NCBI RefSeq assembly: GCF_000969825.1
Contig: NZ_KQ033919.1
Coordinates: 1,020,873 to 1,084,872, forward strand
Origin: Parabacteroides gordonii MS-1 = DSM 23371
Lineage (GTDB): Bacteria > Bacteroidota > Bacteroidia > Bacteroidales > Tannerellaceae
DNA length: 64,000 nt
Direction of reading: 5' to 3'
The translations under genes and the position numbers were made by a program. Below are positions 53,343 to 62,200 of the stretch, piece after piece. Positions within the stretch are counted from its first letter, which is position 1, and each line of letters opens with the position of its first letter. A model generated the notes under the pieces. It ran no database searches and was not told where the DNA came from. It saw only the letters and a list, made by a program, of their open reading frames with translations.

Positions 53343-54728
53343 TTACTTTCTCCTTGGGGACGTCACATGCAGCTTGGTCATATTATTCATGTCGTCCAGA
53401 ATGTAACGGTTCACGTAGTTAAAGCTAAAGCGGAAAAAGTAATCCTTTAACGTACAAATATTAGCCGGACTGATCAGGCTATGCAGATGGTTTAATGCGA
53501 TAAAGACATATCCTTCCCGGGGGATTCGGTTGTAGAACTCGATCTTGTTCCGGTCTAAGGCGATGATGTCGCCCTCACATTCCGCAAAACCGTTCATCGC
53601 TTCTTCCCAGGTGATAAGCATGTGATCTTCATAAACAGCCCAACGGTAGACATCTTTGCCGTTCACCTTCTCCGGAAGCGTGTTGGAGTGATGTACGAGG
53701 ATATAGTCGTTCCGCATATCATTATCGCTGTGGATCCAGATATCGAGTACCCGGAACTGCGACGAGTTGTCGAATTTGATATAGCCGTTCTTACAGATCT
53801 GAGGAGCAAACACATGCCTGTCTACATCGGTAAAGTAAACAAGGTTGCTTCCGAAAAACTCTTTCTTCCCGACAAACTCCGAGAATAGCTTGACAATCTT
53901 GGCCTGATCCGAGCAATGCACAAACTCCGGCAATTCTTTCGGAAAGTTTTTACGGCAGATCAGGCTGAACTCCTTCAGCAAGTCGTTCGGATCCCGTTCT
54001 TTCTGGATTTCTGCGAAAGCCAGCATCTCATCCACCGTATGGAAACGTTGCTGAGTATCCTGCGTCAGGCAGCGTTCTACTATGCGGTCGTAAAATTTCA
54101 GGGCGGGGAATACCTTACTGATAGCCGTATCGTTATTCGTATTGCCGAATGCATACCACTGCAAGGTTTCTCCTATCGCTGTTATGTCGGAATTGTCCGG
54201 ATCGGCAGTCTCCGCCATTGCAATATCCGTCAGCACAAAATCATTATGGTCGTCTACGAGTATGTTGCGGGGTTTGATGGCTCCATGCACAATGCCCATG
54301 CTATGCAGGAACTGAACCGTATTAGTAAGGAAACGGAATAGCTTAAGAAAAGAGTCCACAGACAGGACACTTCTATATTCTTCCAGCGAACATCTGTACA
54401 ACTTCATAACCAGCACGGGGATTACCTGTCCCTGCACGGTCACAGTATCAAAGTCTGCATACTGTACAATATTACTTCTTGTCTCCAACAGGGATATTGT
54501 CAGATACTTTGCTTTAAGCTTATTTAACCACTTCTCCTTTCCCGAACCGTCTCCTTTATACAAAAAGAACTTTAAGGCAACGTCGTTCCCATTCATGCGG
54601 CCCTTGAAGACTATGCCTGTTTCGCTCTTGCCCAAAGGCTTGGTGTCGAGCTGGCATTCGCCCAAAGATAATGAAAGTCTACGCTTTTCGATTTCAAGAA
54701 ATTCAAATAATAACTGTTTTTCATCCAT
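53343..54728 (-). CDS. Eukaryotic-like protein kinase domain protein, probable pseudokinase
   Basis: The 461-residue cytoplasmic protein has an N-terminal kinase fold (about 25-245): ATP-lysine in VALKF (Lys53), HGAIKPRN where kinases have HRDxKPxN (the catalytic Asp is Ala150), and TDIA for DFG (Asp168 kept). Loss of the catalytic aspartate points to a pseudokinase. The C-terminal half (about 250-461) is unassigned and contains ITWEEAMNGFAECEGDIIALDRNKIEFYNRI. It is divergent from a Wzi-like gene. It could be a signalling scaffold, or have unusual catalysis. Confidence 0.78.
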   Translation of the reverse strand: MDEKQLLFEFLEIEKRRLSLSLGECQLDTKPLGKSETGIVFKGRMNGNDVALKFFLYKGDGSGKEKWLNKLKAKYLTISLLETRSNIVQYADFDTVTVQGQVIPVLVMKLYRCSLEEYRSVLSVDSFLKLFRFLTNTVQFLHSMGIVHGAIKPRNILVDDHNDFVLTDIAMAETADPDNSDITAIGETLQWYAFGNTNNDTAISKVFPALKFYDRIVERCLTQDTQQRFHTVDEMLAFAEIQKERDPNDLLKEFSLICRKNFPKELPEFVHCSDQAKIVKLFSEFVGKKEFFGSNLVYFTDVDRHVFAPQICKNGYIKFDNSSQFRVLDIWIHSDNDMRNDYILVHHSNTLPEKVNGKDVYRWAVYEDHMLITWEEAMNGFAECEGDIIALDRNKIEFYNRIPREGYVFIALNHLHSLISPANICTLKDYFFRFSFNYVNRYILDDMNNMTKLHVTSPRRK

Positions 54729-54757
54729 ATCAAACGTTGTAAATCAAGGAACGGAAA

Positions 54758-54765
54758 CAAAGGTA
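54758..54765 (-). promoter_or_regulatory. -7 element of the kinase-like gene
   Basis: TACCTTTG on the minus strand is 29 bases before the start at 54728. Confidence 0.6.
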
Positions 54766-54838
54766 CAATTATATTTGAATTTTTATATTGCTTAAGCTTC
54801 TTTTTTAAATCTCCCGGCAGAGAGATTATTTTAATCAT

Positions 54839-54846
54839 TACCTTTG
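54839..54846 (+). promoter_or_regulatory. -7 element of the Wzi-like gene
   Basis: TACCTTTG lies 22 bases before ATG 54869; together with the divergent copy at 54758-54765 it defines a compact divergent promoter region. Confidence 0.6.
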
Positions 54847-54868
54847 TTGCGAACAAAAAATCAATTGA

Positions 54869-56353
54869 ATGAAAGCCTTACGCATTATACTTGCAGGAAT
54901 AATTTTATATGGCATATCGAACGACAGTTATTCCCAGACAACCGATATCCAGGATGCTACAATCTATAAAACAGAATTGTTTGGTTCAGCTGCAACCGGA
55001 TCGAATACGCCGTTCTGGATGGTTAGCAACCGTTACGGCATTGTTCCGCAAGAGGCAGGCAACGGTTTGCTGAATGCAGGCGTATTCCATAACCAACATT
55101 TCGGCAAAGGTTTTCGCTGGGGGGCCGGACTGGATGTTGTAGCCGCCGTGCCCCGCTATCGTAATGTATTCATTCAGCAGGCGTATGCGGAGATAGGTTA
55201 TAAAAGTTTGTTGTTCAGTGTGGGGAGTAAGGAAAGATATAATTCACTGTGGGATCGGAATCTGAGCTCCGGTGATATGGTACAATCCACCAATGCGCGC
55301 CCCATACCGGAAGTCAACCTGAGTATGCCGGAGTTTACCTTGGTTCCCCTGACTAAAGGCTGGTTGCAGGTAAGAGGTGATTTCGCTATCGGCAGGTCAT
55401 TCGATACGGACTATCTGAAAGACTTCGCTAATTCCAAACAAGTCTATATCAAGAATGTGCTTTGGCATCATAAGTCTTTCTTCTTCCGAATTAAAGATAC
55501 GGAAAATGATTTTCCCTTGTCTCTCACAGCCGGTGTCCAACACTATGCCCAATGGGGAGGAACTTCTACCGATCCGAAGATCGGAAAACAACCTCAATCT
55601 TTTAAAGATATGATACGGGTGATATGTGGACAAAAAGGTGGTAGTGATGCTACATTGTCCGATCAGATCAATGTATTGGGAAGCCATTACGGTTCGTACG
55701 ACTTCAAATTAAGCTACACGGAGAAAGACTGGGGAGCTCATATTTATTATCAGCATTATTTCAACGATAAGTCGGGCATGGAGTTTGCCAATAAAACAGA
55801 CGGGCTGTGGGGATTACAGTTCGACCTGCCTTTCCTTCCCTGGCTGAACAAAGTGGTTGCCGAATATCTCGTAACAATGAATCAAAGCGGCCCTATGCAT
55901 TTTATCCTGTTCGACCGTGATAAATGGCAAGGCGGACGTGGAGGCGGAAACGACGATTATTATAACAATGGTGAGTATACGACAGGTTTTTCTTATTTCA
56001 ACAGAGGGATAGGTTCTCCGCTGATCCCGTCTCCGGAATATAATACCGACGGTTCTTTAGGTTTCAAAAACAACCGCGTTAAAAGCTGGCATTTCGCAGC
56101 AGAAGGGGATATTAATACACAGTTATCTTATCGTGTCTTATTTACTGCGATGAATGGTTGGGGGACTTCTTATTTCCCTTTCCTGAATAAAAAATTCGGC
56201 ACATCCAGCTTGATTGATATCAACTATACCCACCCTAAGTTGCAGGGATGGAAATTCTCCGGATCGGTCGCAGCAGACACAGGAACCATGTTAGGCAAAA
56301 GCGTTGGTTTCAGCCTGGGCGTCACCAAGACGGGGATATTAAAAGCCTGGTAA
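54869..56353 (+). CDS. Capsule assembly Wzi-family outer-membrane protein
   Basis: The 494-residue protein has a signal peptide (cut near ...SNDSYSQ) and a beta-barrel rich in aromatic girdle residues. The opening ETELFGSAATGSNTPFWMVSNRYG-type block and QAYAEIGYKSLLFSVGSKE resemble the Bacteroidetes Wzi/capsule assembly family, as does HIYYQHYFNDKSGMEF. In E. coli Wzi binds capsule polysaccharide at the surface; in Bacteroidetes the role is inferred. It is separated by 7 bases from the convergent plsC-like gene. Confidence 0.8.
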   Translation: MKALRIILAGIILYGISNDSYSQTTDIQDATIYKTELFGSAATGSNTPFWMVSNRYGIVPQEAGNGLLNAGVFHNQHFGKGFRWGAGLDVVAAVPRYRNVFIQQAYAEIGYKSLLFSVGSKERYNSLWDRNLSSGDMVQSTNARPIPEVNLSMPEFTLVPLTKGWLQVRGDFAIGRSFDTDYLKDFANSKQVYIKNVLWHHKSFFFRIKDTENDFPLSLTAGVQHYAQWGGTSTDPKIGKQPQSFKDMIRVICGQKGGSDATLSDQINVLGSHYGSYDFKLSYTEKDWGAHIYYQHYFNDKSGMEFANKTDGLWGLQFDLPFLPWLNKVVAEYLVTMNQSGPMHFILFDRDKWQGGRGGGNDDYYNNGEYTTGFSYFNRGIGSPLIPSPEYNTDGSLGFKNNRVKSWHFAAEGDINTQLSYRVLFTAMNGWGTSYFPFLNKKFGTSSLIDINYTHPKLQGWKFSGSVAADTGTMLGKSVGFSLGVTKTGILKAW

Positions 56354-56360
56354 CAAGAAA

Positions 56361-57098
56361 TTATTTATATTTATCCCATAAAGCGGAAGCAATGATCTCC
56401 TGCGTATGATCCGCAAACTGTTGCATTCCTTTATGGGAGGTATCCATATCATTCGTCGAGATAGCCGGATGAATGATCATTTCCATCTTATGCCGGTGTA
56501 TATCCAGCGAACCGATCGGCAGCACGTCGAAAGGGCCATTCAAAGTAATCGGAACAACTGGCAGACGCTGATCCAAAGCCATCTGGTAAGCTCCCTTCTT
56601 GAAACGGATCATCTTACCGTCATACGTTCGTGAACCTTCCGGAAAGACAACAACAGAAGCCCCGTTCTTCAGACAACGTTCAGCTTCCACCACACTACGG
56701 GCAGCCGCTTTAGGTGTTGAATTATCCACAAAGATGAAACCGGCAGCCCGGCAGGCAGCCCCGACGAAAGGTATCTTCCCTATCCCCGCTTTCATAACCC
56801 ATTTGATAGGAACGCCCAGGAAACCATAGATCAAAAAGATGTCGAAGGCGCCCTGATGATTGGACACAAATACATAAGATTGTTTACGGTCTATATTCTC
56901 CCGTCCTTTCACTTTTACCGGACAGAGAGCCAGATAACAGGTCAGCCTCGACCAGATCATCCCGGGATAATAGGCAAATATCTTCTCACCTCCCAGCAGG
57001 CATCCGATGATAACAGTTAAGGCTGTAAGTATAGTCAGCACCACAAAGACAGGTACAAAAAACAGCCATAAATAAACCAAGTAAAGTATTCGTATCAT
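56361..57098 (-). CDS. plsC: 1-acyl-sn-glycerol-3-phosphate acyltransferase
   Basis: The 245-residue protein has an N-terminal membrane region (about 5-40) and the acyltransferase motif NHQGAFD (H-x4-D). The glycerol-phosphate-binding block FPEGSRTYDG and a final PVVPITLNGP block are also present. It makes phosphatidic acid from lysophosphatidic acid. Start ATG 57098 is fixed by a TATATTTG promoter at 57126-57119; the frame remains open to 57335 but would be antisense to a better small gene on the other strand. Confidence 0.9.
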   Translation of the reverse strand: MIRILYLVYLWLFFVPVFVVLTILTALTVIIGCLLGGEKIFAYYPGMIWSRLTCYLALCPVKVKGRENIDRKQSYVFVSNHQGAFDIFLIYGFLGVPIKWVMKAGIGKIPFVGAACRAAGFIFVDNSTPKAAARSVVEAERCLKNGASVVVFPEGSRTYDGKMIRFKKGAYQMALDQRLPVVPITLNGPFDVLPIGSLDIHRHKMEMIIHPAISTNDMDTSHKGMQQFADHTQEIIASALWDKYK

Positions 57099-57118
57099 AT
57101 ATAACTGTGTTAGTCCTA

Positions 57119-57126
57119 CAAATATA
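57119..57126 (-). promoter_or_regulatory. -7 element of plsC
   Basis: TATATTTG on the minus strand lies 20 bases before ATG 57098. Confidence 0.65.
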
Positions 57127-57165
57127 GGAGCTAAAATCGATGGATTCATTATTTTTATTCTAAAA

Positions 57166-57173
57166 TATTTTTG
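57166..57173 (+). promoter_or_regulatory. -7 element of the 56-residue membrane-protein gene
   Basis: TATTTTTG is placed 64 bases before ATG 57238, divergent from the plsC promoter. Confidence 0.55.
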
Positions 57174-57237
57174 CAATCGGGTTATTATTACTTTATTTGC
57201 GGTAGAAAAGAAAATAATTATAAAAACATCTATAACC

Positions 57238-57408
57238 ATGAACGAGTTAATTAAAAATCTTGGGGTAATCGTACTCTTGATCGGTGTAATCATTCTTGCA
57301 GTACCGGCTATTACTGGTGGCGTAACAAATACCATCCTTATCGCTGGTTTAGGAGTTATTATTTTGGGTTACATCGGCCACATTGTTATCAACAAGAAAA
57401 TGGAGTAA
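57238..57408 (+). CDS. Small two-helix membrane protein
   Basis: The 56-residue frame is MNELIKN, then two hydrophobic helices (about 8-27 LGVIVLLIGVIILAVPAI and 30-51 NTILIAGLGVIILGYIGHIVI) ending in KKME. It has its own -7 element and ends 22 bases before a strong terminator hairpin, so it forms a complete transcription unit. Function unknown; similar tiny two-helix proteins exist across Bacteroidetes. It is antisense to the rejected upstream extension of plsC. Confidence 0.8.
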   Translation: MNELIKNLGVIVLLIGVIILAVPAITGGVTNTILIAGLGVIILGYIGHIVINKKME

Positions 57409-57430
57409 CACACACAAGTCTAGAAATTAA

Positions 57431-57469
57431 AAAAAGGATTGTTCCCTGTATTGGAAACAATCCTTTTTT
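57431..57469. terminator. Bidirectional terminator between small membrane protein and DUF3467 genes
   Basis: A perfect-looking hairpin has arms AAAGGATTGTT.CC and GG.AACAATCCTTT, with A run before and T run after, so it works on both strands. Confidence 0.85.
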
Positions 57470-57494
57470 ATTACCCGTAAAGTGCAGGGGATAT

Positions 57495-57818
57495 TTAAGC
57501 TTCTCCCTGAACTCCTCCCATCGGCGGGATAAAATCTTCAAAGTTGGCTGTCTTATTACCGCTTCCGCCTTTCATCTGCTCTTCATATTTGGCCAGGTTA
57601 TCCTGCAAAGCAAAGAATAAACGTTTTGCATTGTCGGGAGTCAGGATCACACGGCTCTTAACCTGTGCTTTAGGGGCACCGGGAACTACGCGGATGAAGT
57701 CAAGTATGAATTCAGAAGTTGAATGTGAAATAATCGCCAGGTTAGCATAAGTGCCTTGTGCCATTTCTTCAGACAGTTCTACCTGTATCTCATTAGATTG
57801 TTTGTTATCGTTCTCCAT
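57495..57818 (-). CDS. DUF3467 protein
   Basis: The 107-residue protein matches the DUF3467 pattern: IQVELSEEMAQGTYANLAIISHSTSEFILDFIRVVPG and then KSRVILTPDNAKRLFFALQDNLAKYE. Its function is not established; in Bacteroidetes it is often found near rpoC, as here. A TATATTTG element (57860-57853) lies 35 bases upstream of its start. Confidence 0.88.
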   Translation of the reverse strand: MENDNKQSNEIQVELSEEMAQGTYANLAIISHSTSEFILDFIRVVPGAPKAQVKSRVILTPDNAKRLFFALQDNLAKYEEQMKGGSGNKTANFEDFIPPMGGVQGEA

Positions 57819-57852
57819 TTCTTTTTATGTTTTATGTTTAACTAATCGGATA

Positions 57853-57860
57853 CAAATATA
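57853..57860 (-). promoter_or_regulatory. -7 element of the DUF3467 gene
   Basis: TATATTTG on the minus strand lies 34 bases before the start at 57818. Confidence 0.6.
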
Positions 57861-57892
57861 CAGATATAAGAGGTTTCCATGAAATATATTGT

Positions 57893-58053
57893 AAATAAAA
57901 AGGGCCACCTTCACAGGCGACCCTTTTCCAGTTGTGTTTTTAATTCTCAATTCTTTAGACCAATGTAAAAAAAATACCTTATTGTGTTTAATATTTATTA
58001 TCCTGACTTTTAGGCTAAGGTTTTCTGTCCAGATGCATATTACTACATTTTGA
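57893..58053 (-). ncRNA. Candidate orphan small RNA (about 160 nt)
   Basis: On the minus strand a promoter (TTG at 58090-58088, 20-base spacer, TATCTTTG at 58067-58060) is followed about 160 bases later by a terminator. Its arms are 57916-57927 and 57898-57909 (12 bp, two wobbles), with T-rich sequence beyond. No convincing reading frame lies between. Start near 58053 is estimated from the -7 position. I could not match it to tmRNA, SRP RNA or a known riboswitch. It lies in the 388-base gap between the DUF3467 and endonuclease genes. Confidence 0.4.
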
Positions 58054-58059
58054 ACAATG

Positions 58060-58090
58060 CAAAGATACAAACTGTACAAAAAAACTCCAA
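58060..58090 (-). promoter_or_regulatory. Orphan promoter upstream of the candidate small RNA
   Basis: TTG, 20-base spacer and TATCTTTG read on the minus strand. No coding start follows for more than 230 bases. Confidence 0.5.
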
Positions 58091-58152
58091 GCGCAATTTA
58101 CGTATTAACTAATATTACTTCAATTATTAACAATTTAAAACACATCTAAAAA

Positions 58153-58195
58153 CTGTTGTAAATGTGATTATTATAAAGATCAATTCCTACAACAG
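58153..58195 (-). terminator. Weak terminator candidate after the endonuclease/phosphatase gene
   Basis: Eight-base perfect arms CTGTTGTA (58153-58160) and TACAACAG (58188-58195) enclose a 27-base loop, with TTTTTAG following on the minus strand. It begins 12 bases after the stop at 58207. Confidence 0.35.
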
Positions 58196-58206
58196 ATCAA
58201 TCTCTT

Positions 58207-59070
58207 CTATTGAATGATCAAAGTTGCCATGACCGGGCAGTGATCCGAAGGATAAAGATGATTCAAGGTATCGGTAAGCACTCCGTTACGTAATACCTTA
58301 ATGTCTCCTTTTACAAAAATATAATCGATCCATTCTCTCTTCTCGTTCGGTATACGGCCGTAATCGTGGAATGTCCATTCCGGGCCATATTTTAAAGAGG
58401 CTATTTCACGCGAATGAGTGACATGGCGAGGATCATTCTTATCTGTCAGCACTTTGATAGGATCATCATCCGGTGCGGCATTAAAGTCACCGGTTACAAT
58501 AACCGGAAGTCCTTTAGCCAATTTATGGGCTTCTTCCAGAACCAATGAAGCTCCTTCATGGCGTGCCACTTTTCCCATATGATCCAAATGAGTGTTCAGG
58601 AAAAAGAACTTCTTACCTGATAGCTTATCCTTAAATACGCCCCAGGTGGCAACACGTTCACAGGCGGCATCCCAGCCTTTCTTACCCACTGCATTCATAT
58701 CTTCCGCCAACCAGAAATTACCGCTATCCTCAAGAGAGAAACGATCCTTCTTATAAAATATCGGGGCATATTCTCCTTTTGTCTTACCGTCTTCACGTCC
58801 TACTCCCACATAACTATACTCCGGTAAACGTGCCAAAAGATCATTCAACTGATGGTTCAGAACTTCCTGGGCACCGAAGATATCGACTTCATGGAACTTT
58901 ACCAGATCGGCAGCCAGATCCTTACGGTTACTCCATTGATTAGCTCCATCCTCTTTTGTATCCATGCGGATATTAAATGTCATCACATGCAAAGGTGCTT
59001 CCGGTTGCTTGGCAGACATAAAACTGACAGATAATAACACTGACAGAAAACTTAACAAAATCTTTTTCAT
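58207..59070 (-). CDS. Secreted endonuclease/exonuclease/phosphatase-family hydrolase
   Basis: The 287-residue protein has a signal peptide (MKKILLSFLSVLLSVSFMSA). The EEP fold shows MTFNIRMD (Asn), FGAQEVL (metal Glu), FLNTHLDHMG (His), VTGDFNAAPDD (Asp and Asn) and the final YPSDHCPVMATL (Asp-His pair). All catalytic residues are present. In Bacteroidetes secreted members act as nucleases, sphingomyelinase-like or phosphatase enzymes; the substrate is not predicted. A TACTTTTG element (59112-59105) precedes it. Confidence 0.88.
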   Translation of the reverse strand: MKKILLSFLSVLLSVSFMSAKQPEAPLHVMTFNIRMDTKEDGANQWSNRKDLAADLVKFHEVDIFGAQEVLNHQLNDLLARLPEYSYVGVGREDGKTKGEYAPIFYKKDRFSLEDSGNFWLAEDMNAVGKKGWDAACERVATWGVFKDKLSGKKFFFLNTHLDHMGKVARHEGASLVLEEAHKLAKGLPVIVTGDFNAAPDDDPIKVLTDKNDPRHVTHSREIASLKYGPEWTFHDYGRIPNEKREWIDYIFVKGDIKVLRNGVLTDTLNHLYPSDHCPVMATLIIQ

Positions 59071-59104
59071 GATATTTAATATGTTTATTTATAAAGCCTA
59101 CATA

Positions 59105-59112
59105 CAAAAGTA
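59105..59112 (-). promoter_or_regulatory. -7 element of the endonuclease/phosphatase-family gene
   Basis: TACTTTTG on the minus strand lies 34 bases before the start at 59070. Confidence 0.5.
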
Positions 59113-59149
59113 AAGCTTATGTCCTGATTAACCAAATTACTAAAAACAA

Positions 59150-59181
59150 AAAGGCTTCCGAAAATCAATTCGGAAGCCTTT
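59150..59181 (-). terminator. Terminator after rpoC
   Basis: Perfect 12-base arms AAAGGCTTCCGA (59150-59161) and TCGGAAGCCTTT (59170-59181) are followed by a T-rich tract on the minus strand, 22 bases past the rpoC stop. Confidence 0.9.
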
Positions 59182-59203
59182 TCTATTGTACGATATTTAT
59201 TTC

Positions 59204-62200
59204 TTACTCGTCGTCTTTATCCATAGCGTTGAAATCTACTACGTTCTTACGATTAGCAAAAATACGTTCGAATTCATCCTTAGCACCAACAACCAGTTTG
59301 TCGAAGTCTCTCTGGCCTGTACCAGCCGGGATCAAGTGACCGCAGATAACGTTTTCTTTCAAACCTTCCAGACGGTCTACCTTTCCGTTGATAGCAGCTT
59401 CGTTCAATACCTTTGTTGTTTCCTGGAATGATGCAGCCGACATAAAGCTTGTTGTCTGCAATGCAGCACGTGTAATACCCTGAAGGATCTGGTTGGCAGT
59501 AGCAGGAACGGCATCACGAACTTCAACAAGTTTCATATCGCGACGTTTCAACATACTGTTTTCATCTCTCAACTTACGGGCTGTTACAATCTGACCTGCT
59601 TGTAATGTCTGAGAATCTCCTGCATCCAGAACAACTTTCTTACCCCAGATACGGTCGTTTTCATCCATTACTTCCAGTTTGTCTACAATCTGTTGTTCCA
59701 GGAAGCGAGTATCACCCGGATCGACTACTTCTACCTTACGCATCATCTGACGAACGATTACTTCGAAGTGTTTGTCGTTGATCTTCACACCCTGCAGACG
59801 GTAAACGTCCTGTACTTCATTCACAATATATTCCTGTACGGCTGTCGGGCCCTTGATAGCAAGGATATCAGATGGAGTTGTTGCACCATCGGACAACGGC
59901 ATACCAGCACGGATATAGTCATTTTCCTGAACCAAAAGCTGTTTTGACAGAGGTACCATATACTTCTTCACTTCACCCAGTTTGGAAGTTACAGTAATCT
60001 CACGGTTACCACGTTTGATCTTACCGAAACCTACTTCACCGTCGATTTCAGAAACGACAGCCGGGTTAGACGGGTTACGAGCTTCAAACAACTCAGTAAC
60101 ACGGGGAAGACCTCCGGTGATATCACCAGCCTTACCAACTGCACGCGGGATCTTAACCAAAACCTCACCAGCCTTAACCGGATCACCGTTCTCTTTGACA
60201 ACGTGAGCGCCGAGCGGCAATGAGTAGTTCTTCAGGTAGTTTCCGTTTTCATCTACGATGTGGGCAGCCGGAGCTTTTGTCTTATCTTTAGATTCGATAA
60301 TGATCTTTTCCTTCAAACCTGTAGTTTCGTCACTTTCAACTTTGTAAGTAACACCTTCTACCACGCTTTCGAACTCGATCTTACCGGAAACTTCCGATAC
60401 GATAACGGCATTGAACGGGTCCCATTCGATGATTACGTCACCCTTGCTGATCTTATCTCCGTTGTTGAAGAATAATTTAGAACCGTAAGGGATATTGTGA
60501 GTCAGCAATACGATCTTCGTATTCGGATCAACGATACGCATTTCAGCCAGACGGCTTACAACAACCTGATGTTTCTTTCCGGTTGCCGCATCAGTAGCTT
60601 CTACAGCACGGAGTTCGTCAATTTCCAGAATACCGTCATATTTAGATGTAATACTGTTTTCTGTTGCAATATTAGATGCGATACCACCGACGTGGAATGT
60701 ACGCAGTGTCAACTGTGTACCCGGCTCACCAATAGACTGAGCAGCGATAACCCCTACGACTTCACCCTTCTGAACCATACGGCCTGTTGCGAGGTTACGT
60801 CCGTAACACTTAGCACAAACACCTTTCTTGGATTCACAGGTAAGTACGGAACGGATTTCCACACTTTCGATCGGAGAATCCTGAATCATCTTAGCTGCAT
60901 CTTCGCGGATCTCTTCACCGGCAGCAACAATCAGTTCACCGGTAAGCGGATGCTGGATATCATGTACGGATACACGCCCCAGGATACGTTCGTACAGAGA
61001 AGCGATCACTTCTTCGTTATTCTTCAATTCTGTACAAATCAGACCACGCAATGTTCCACAGTCTTCTTCATTGATAATCACATCATGCGATACGTCTACC
61101 AGACGACGAGTCAGGTAACCAGCATCGGCAGTCTTCAACGCGGTATCGGCCAAACCTTTACGAGCACCGTGGGTAGAGATAAAGTACTCCAACACTGACA
61201 AACCTTCTTTAAAGTTTGAAAGGATCGGGTTTTCAATAATCTGACCACCTTCGGCACCGCTCTTCTGCGGCTTTGCCATCAAACCACGCATACCAGACAG
61301 CTGACGGATCTGTTCTTTAGAACCACGGGCTCCGGAGTCCATCATCATGTATACAGAGTTGAATCCATCGTTATCAGCAGTCAACTGCTTCATCAGGATA
61401 TTAGACAACTTACTGTTGACATGTGTCCAAGTATCGATAATCTGGTTGTAACGTTCGTTGAAGGTAATGAAACCCATGCTATAGTTAGCCAGGATCTGTT
61501 CCACTTCATCATAACCTTCCTTAACCAGTGCATCTTTTTCAGGCGGGATAAGTACGTCGGCCAGGTTGAACGACAGACCTCCCTTAAATGCCATATAGTA
61601 TCCTAAGTTCTTGATATCATCCAGGAACTGGGCTGTACGGGCAACGCCGCAAGTCTTGATTACCTTACCAATGATATCACGAAGAGATTTCTTTCCGAGT
61701 ACTTCGTTGATATAACCAACTTCAGCAGGTACGAATTCGTTTACCATCAAACGACCTACCGATGTTTCAGTCAGCACCTTAACGATCTCACCATTTTCAT
61801 TTACATCATTCACATACACTTTGATCGGAGCGTGGATGTCCACTTTCTTCTCATTGTATGCGATTGTAGCTTCTTCCGGTCCGTAGAATACTAAACCTTC
61901 TCCCAGTGTACCAGGACGCATTTTAGTAATATAGTACAAACCAAGTACCATGTCCTGAGAAGGAACGGTAATAGGCGCACCGTTAGCCGGGTTCAAAATG
62001 TTATGAGAAGCAAGCATCAACATCTGTGCTTCGAGTACAGCCTCATTTCCTAAAGGCAAGTGAACAGCCATCTGGTCACCGTCGAAGTCGGCGTTGAATG
62101 CCGTACAAGCCAACGGGTGCAACTGGATAGCCTTACCTTCGATCAGTTTCGGCTGGAATGCCTGGATACCCAAACGGTGCAGTGTCGGTGCACGGTTCAG

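Noticed and set aside
57099-57335. N-terminal extension of plsC
   Set aside because: A TATATTTG promoter lies inside it and the opposite strand carries a better small gene with promoter and terminator.
57825-58079. 84-residue minus-strand frame
   Set aside because: It spans the DUF3467 promoter and a terminator hairpin, has odd composition, and no start context.
60497-61198. 233-residue plus-strand frame inside rpoC
   Set aside because: It is an antisense shadow of a highly conserved gene with no start context.
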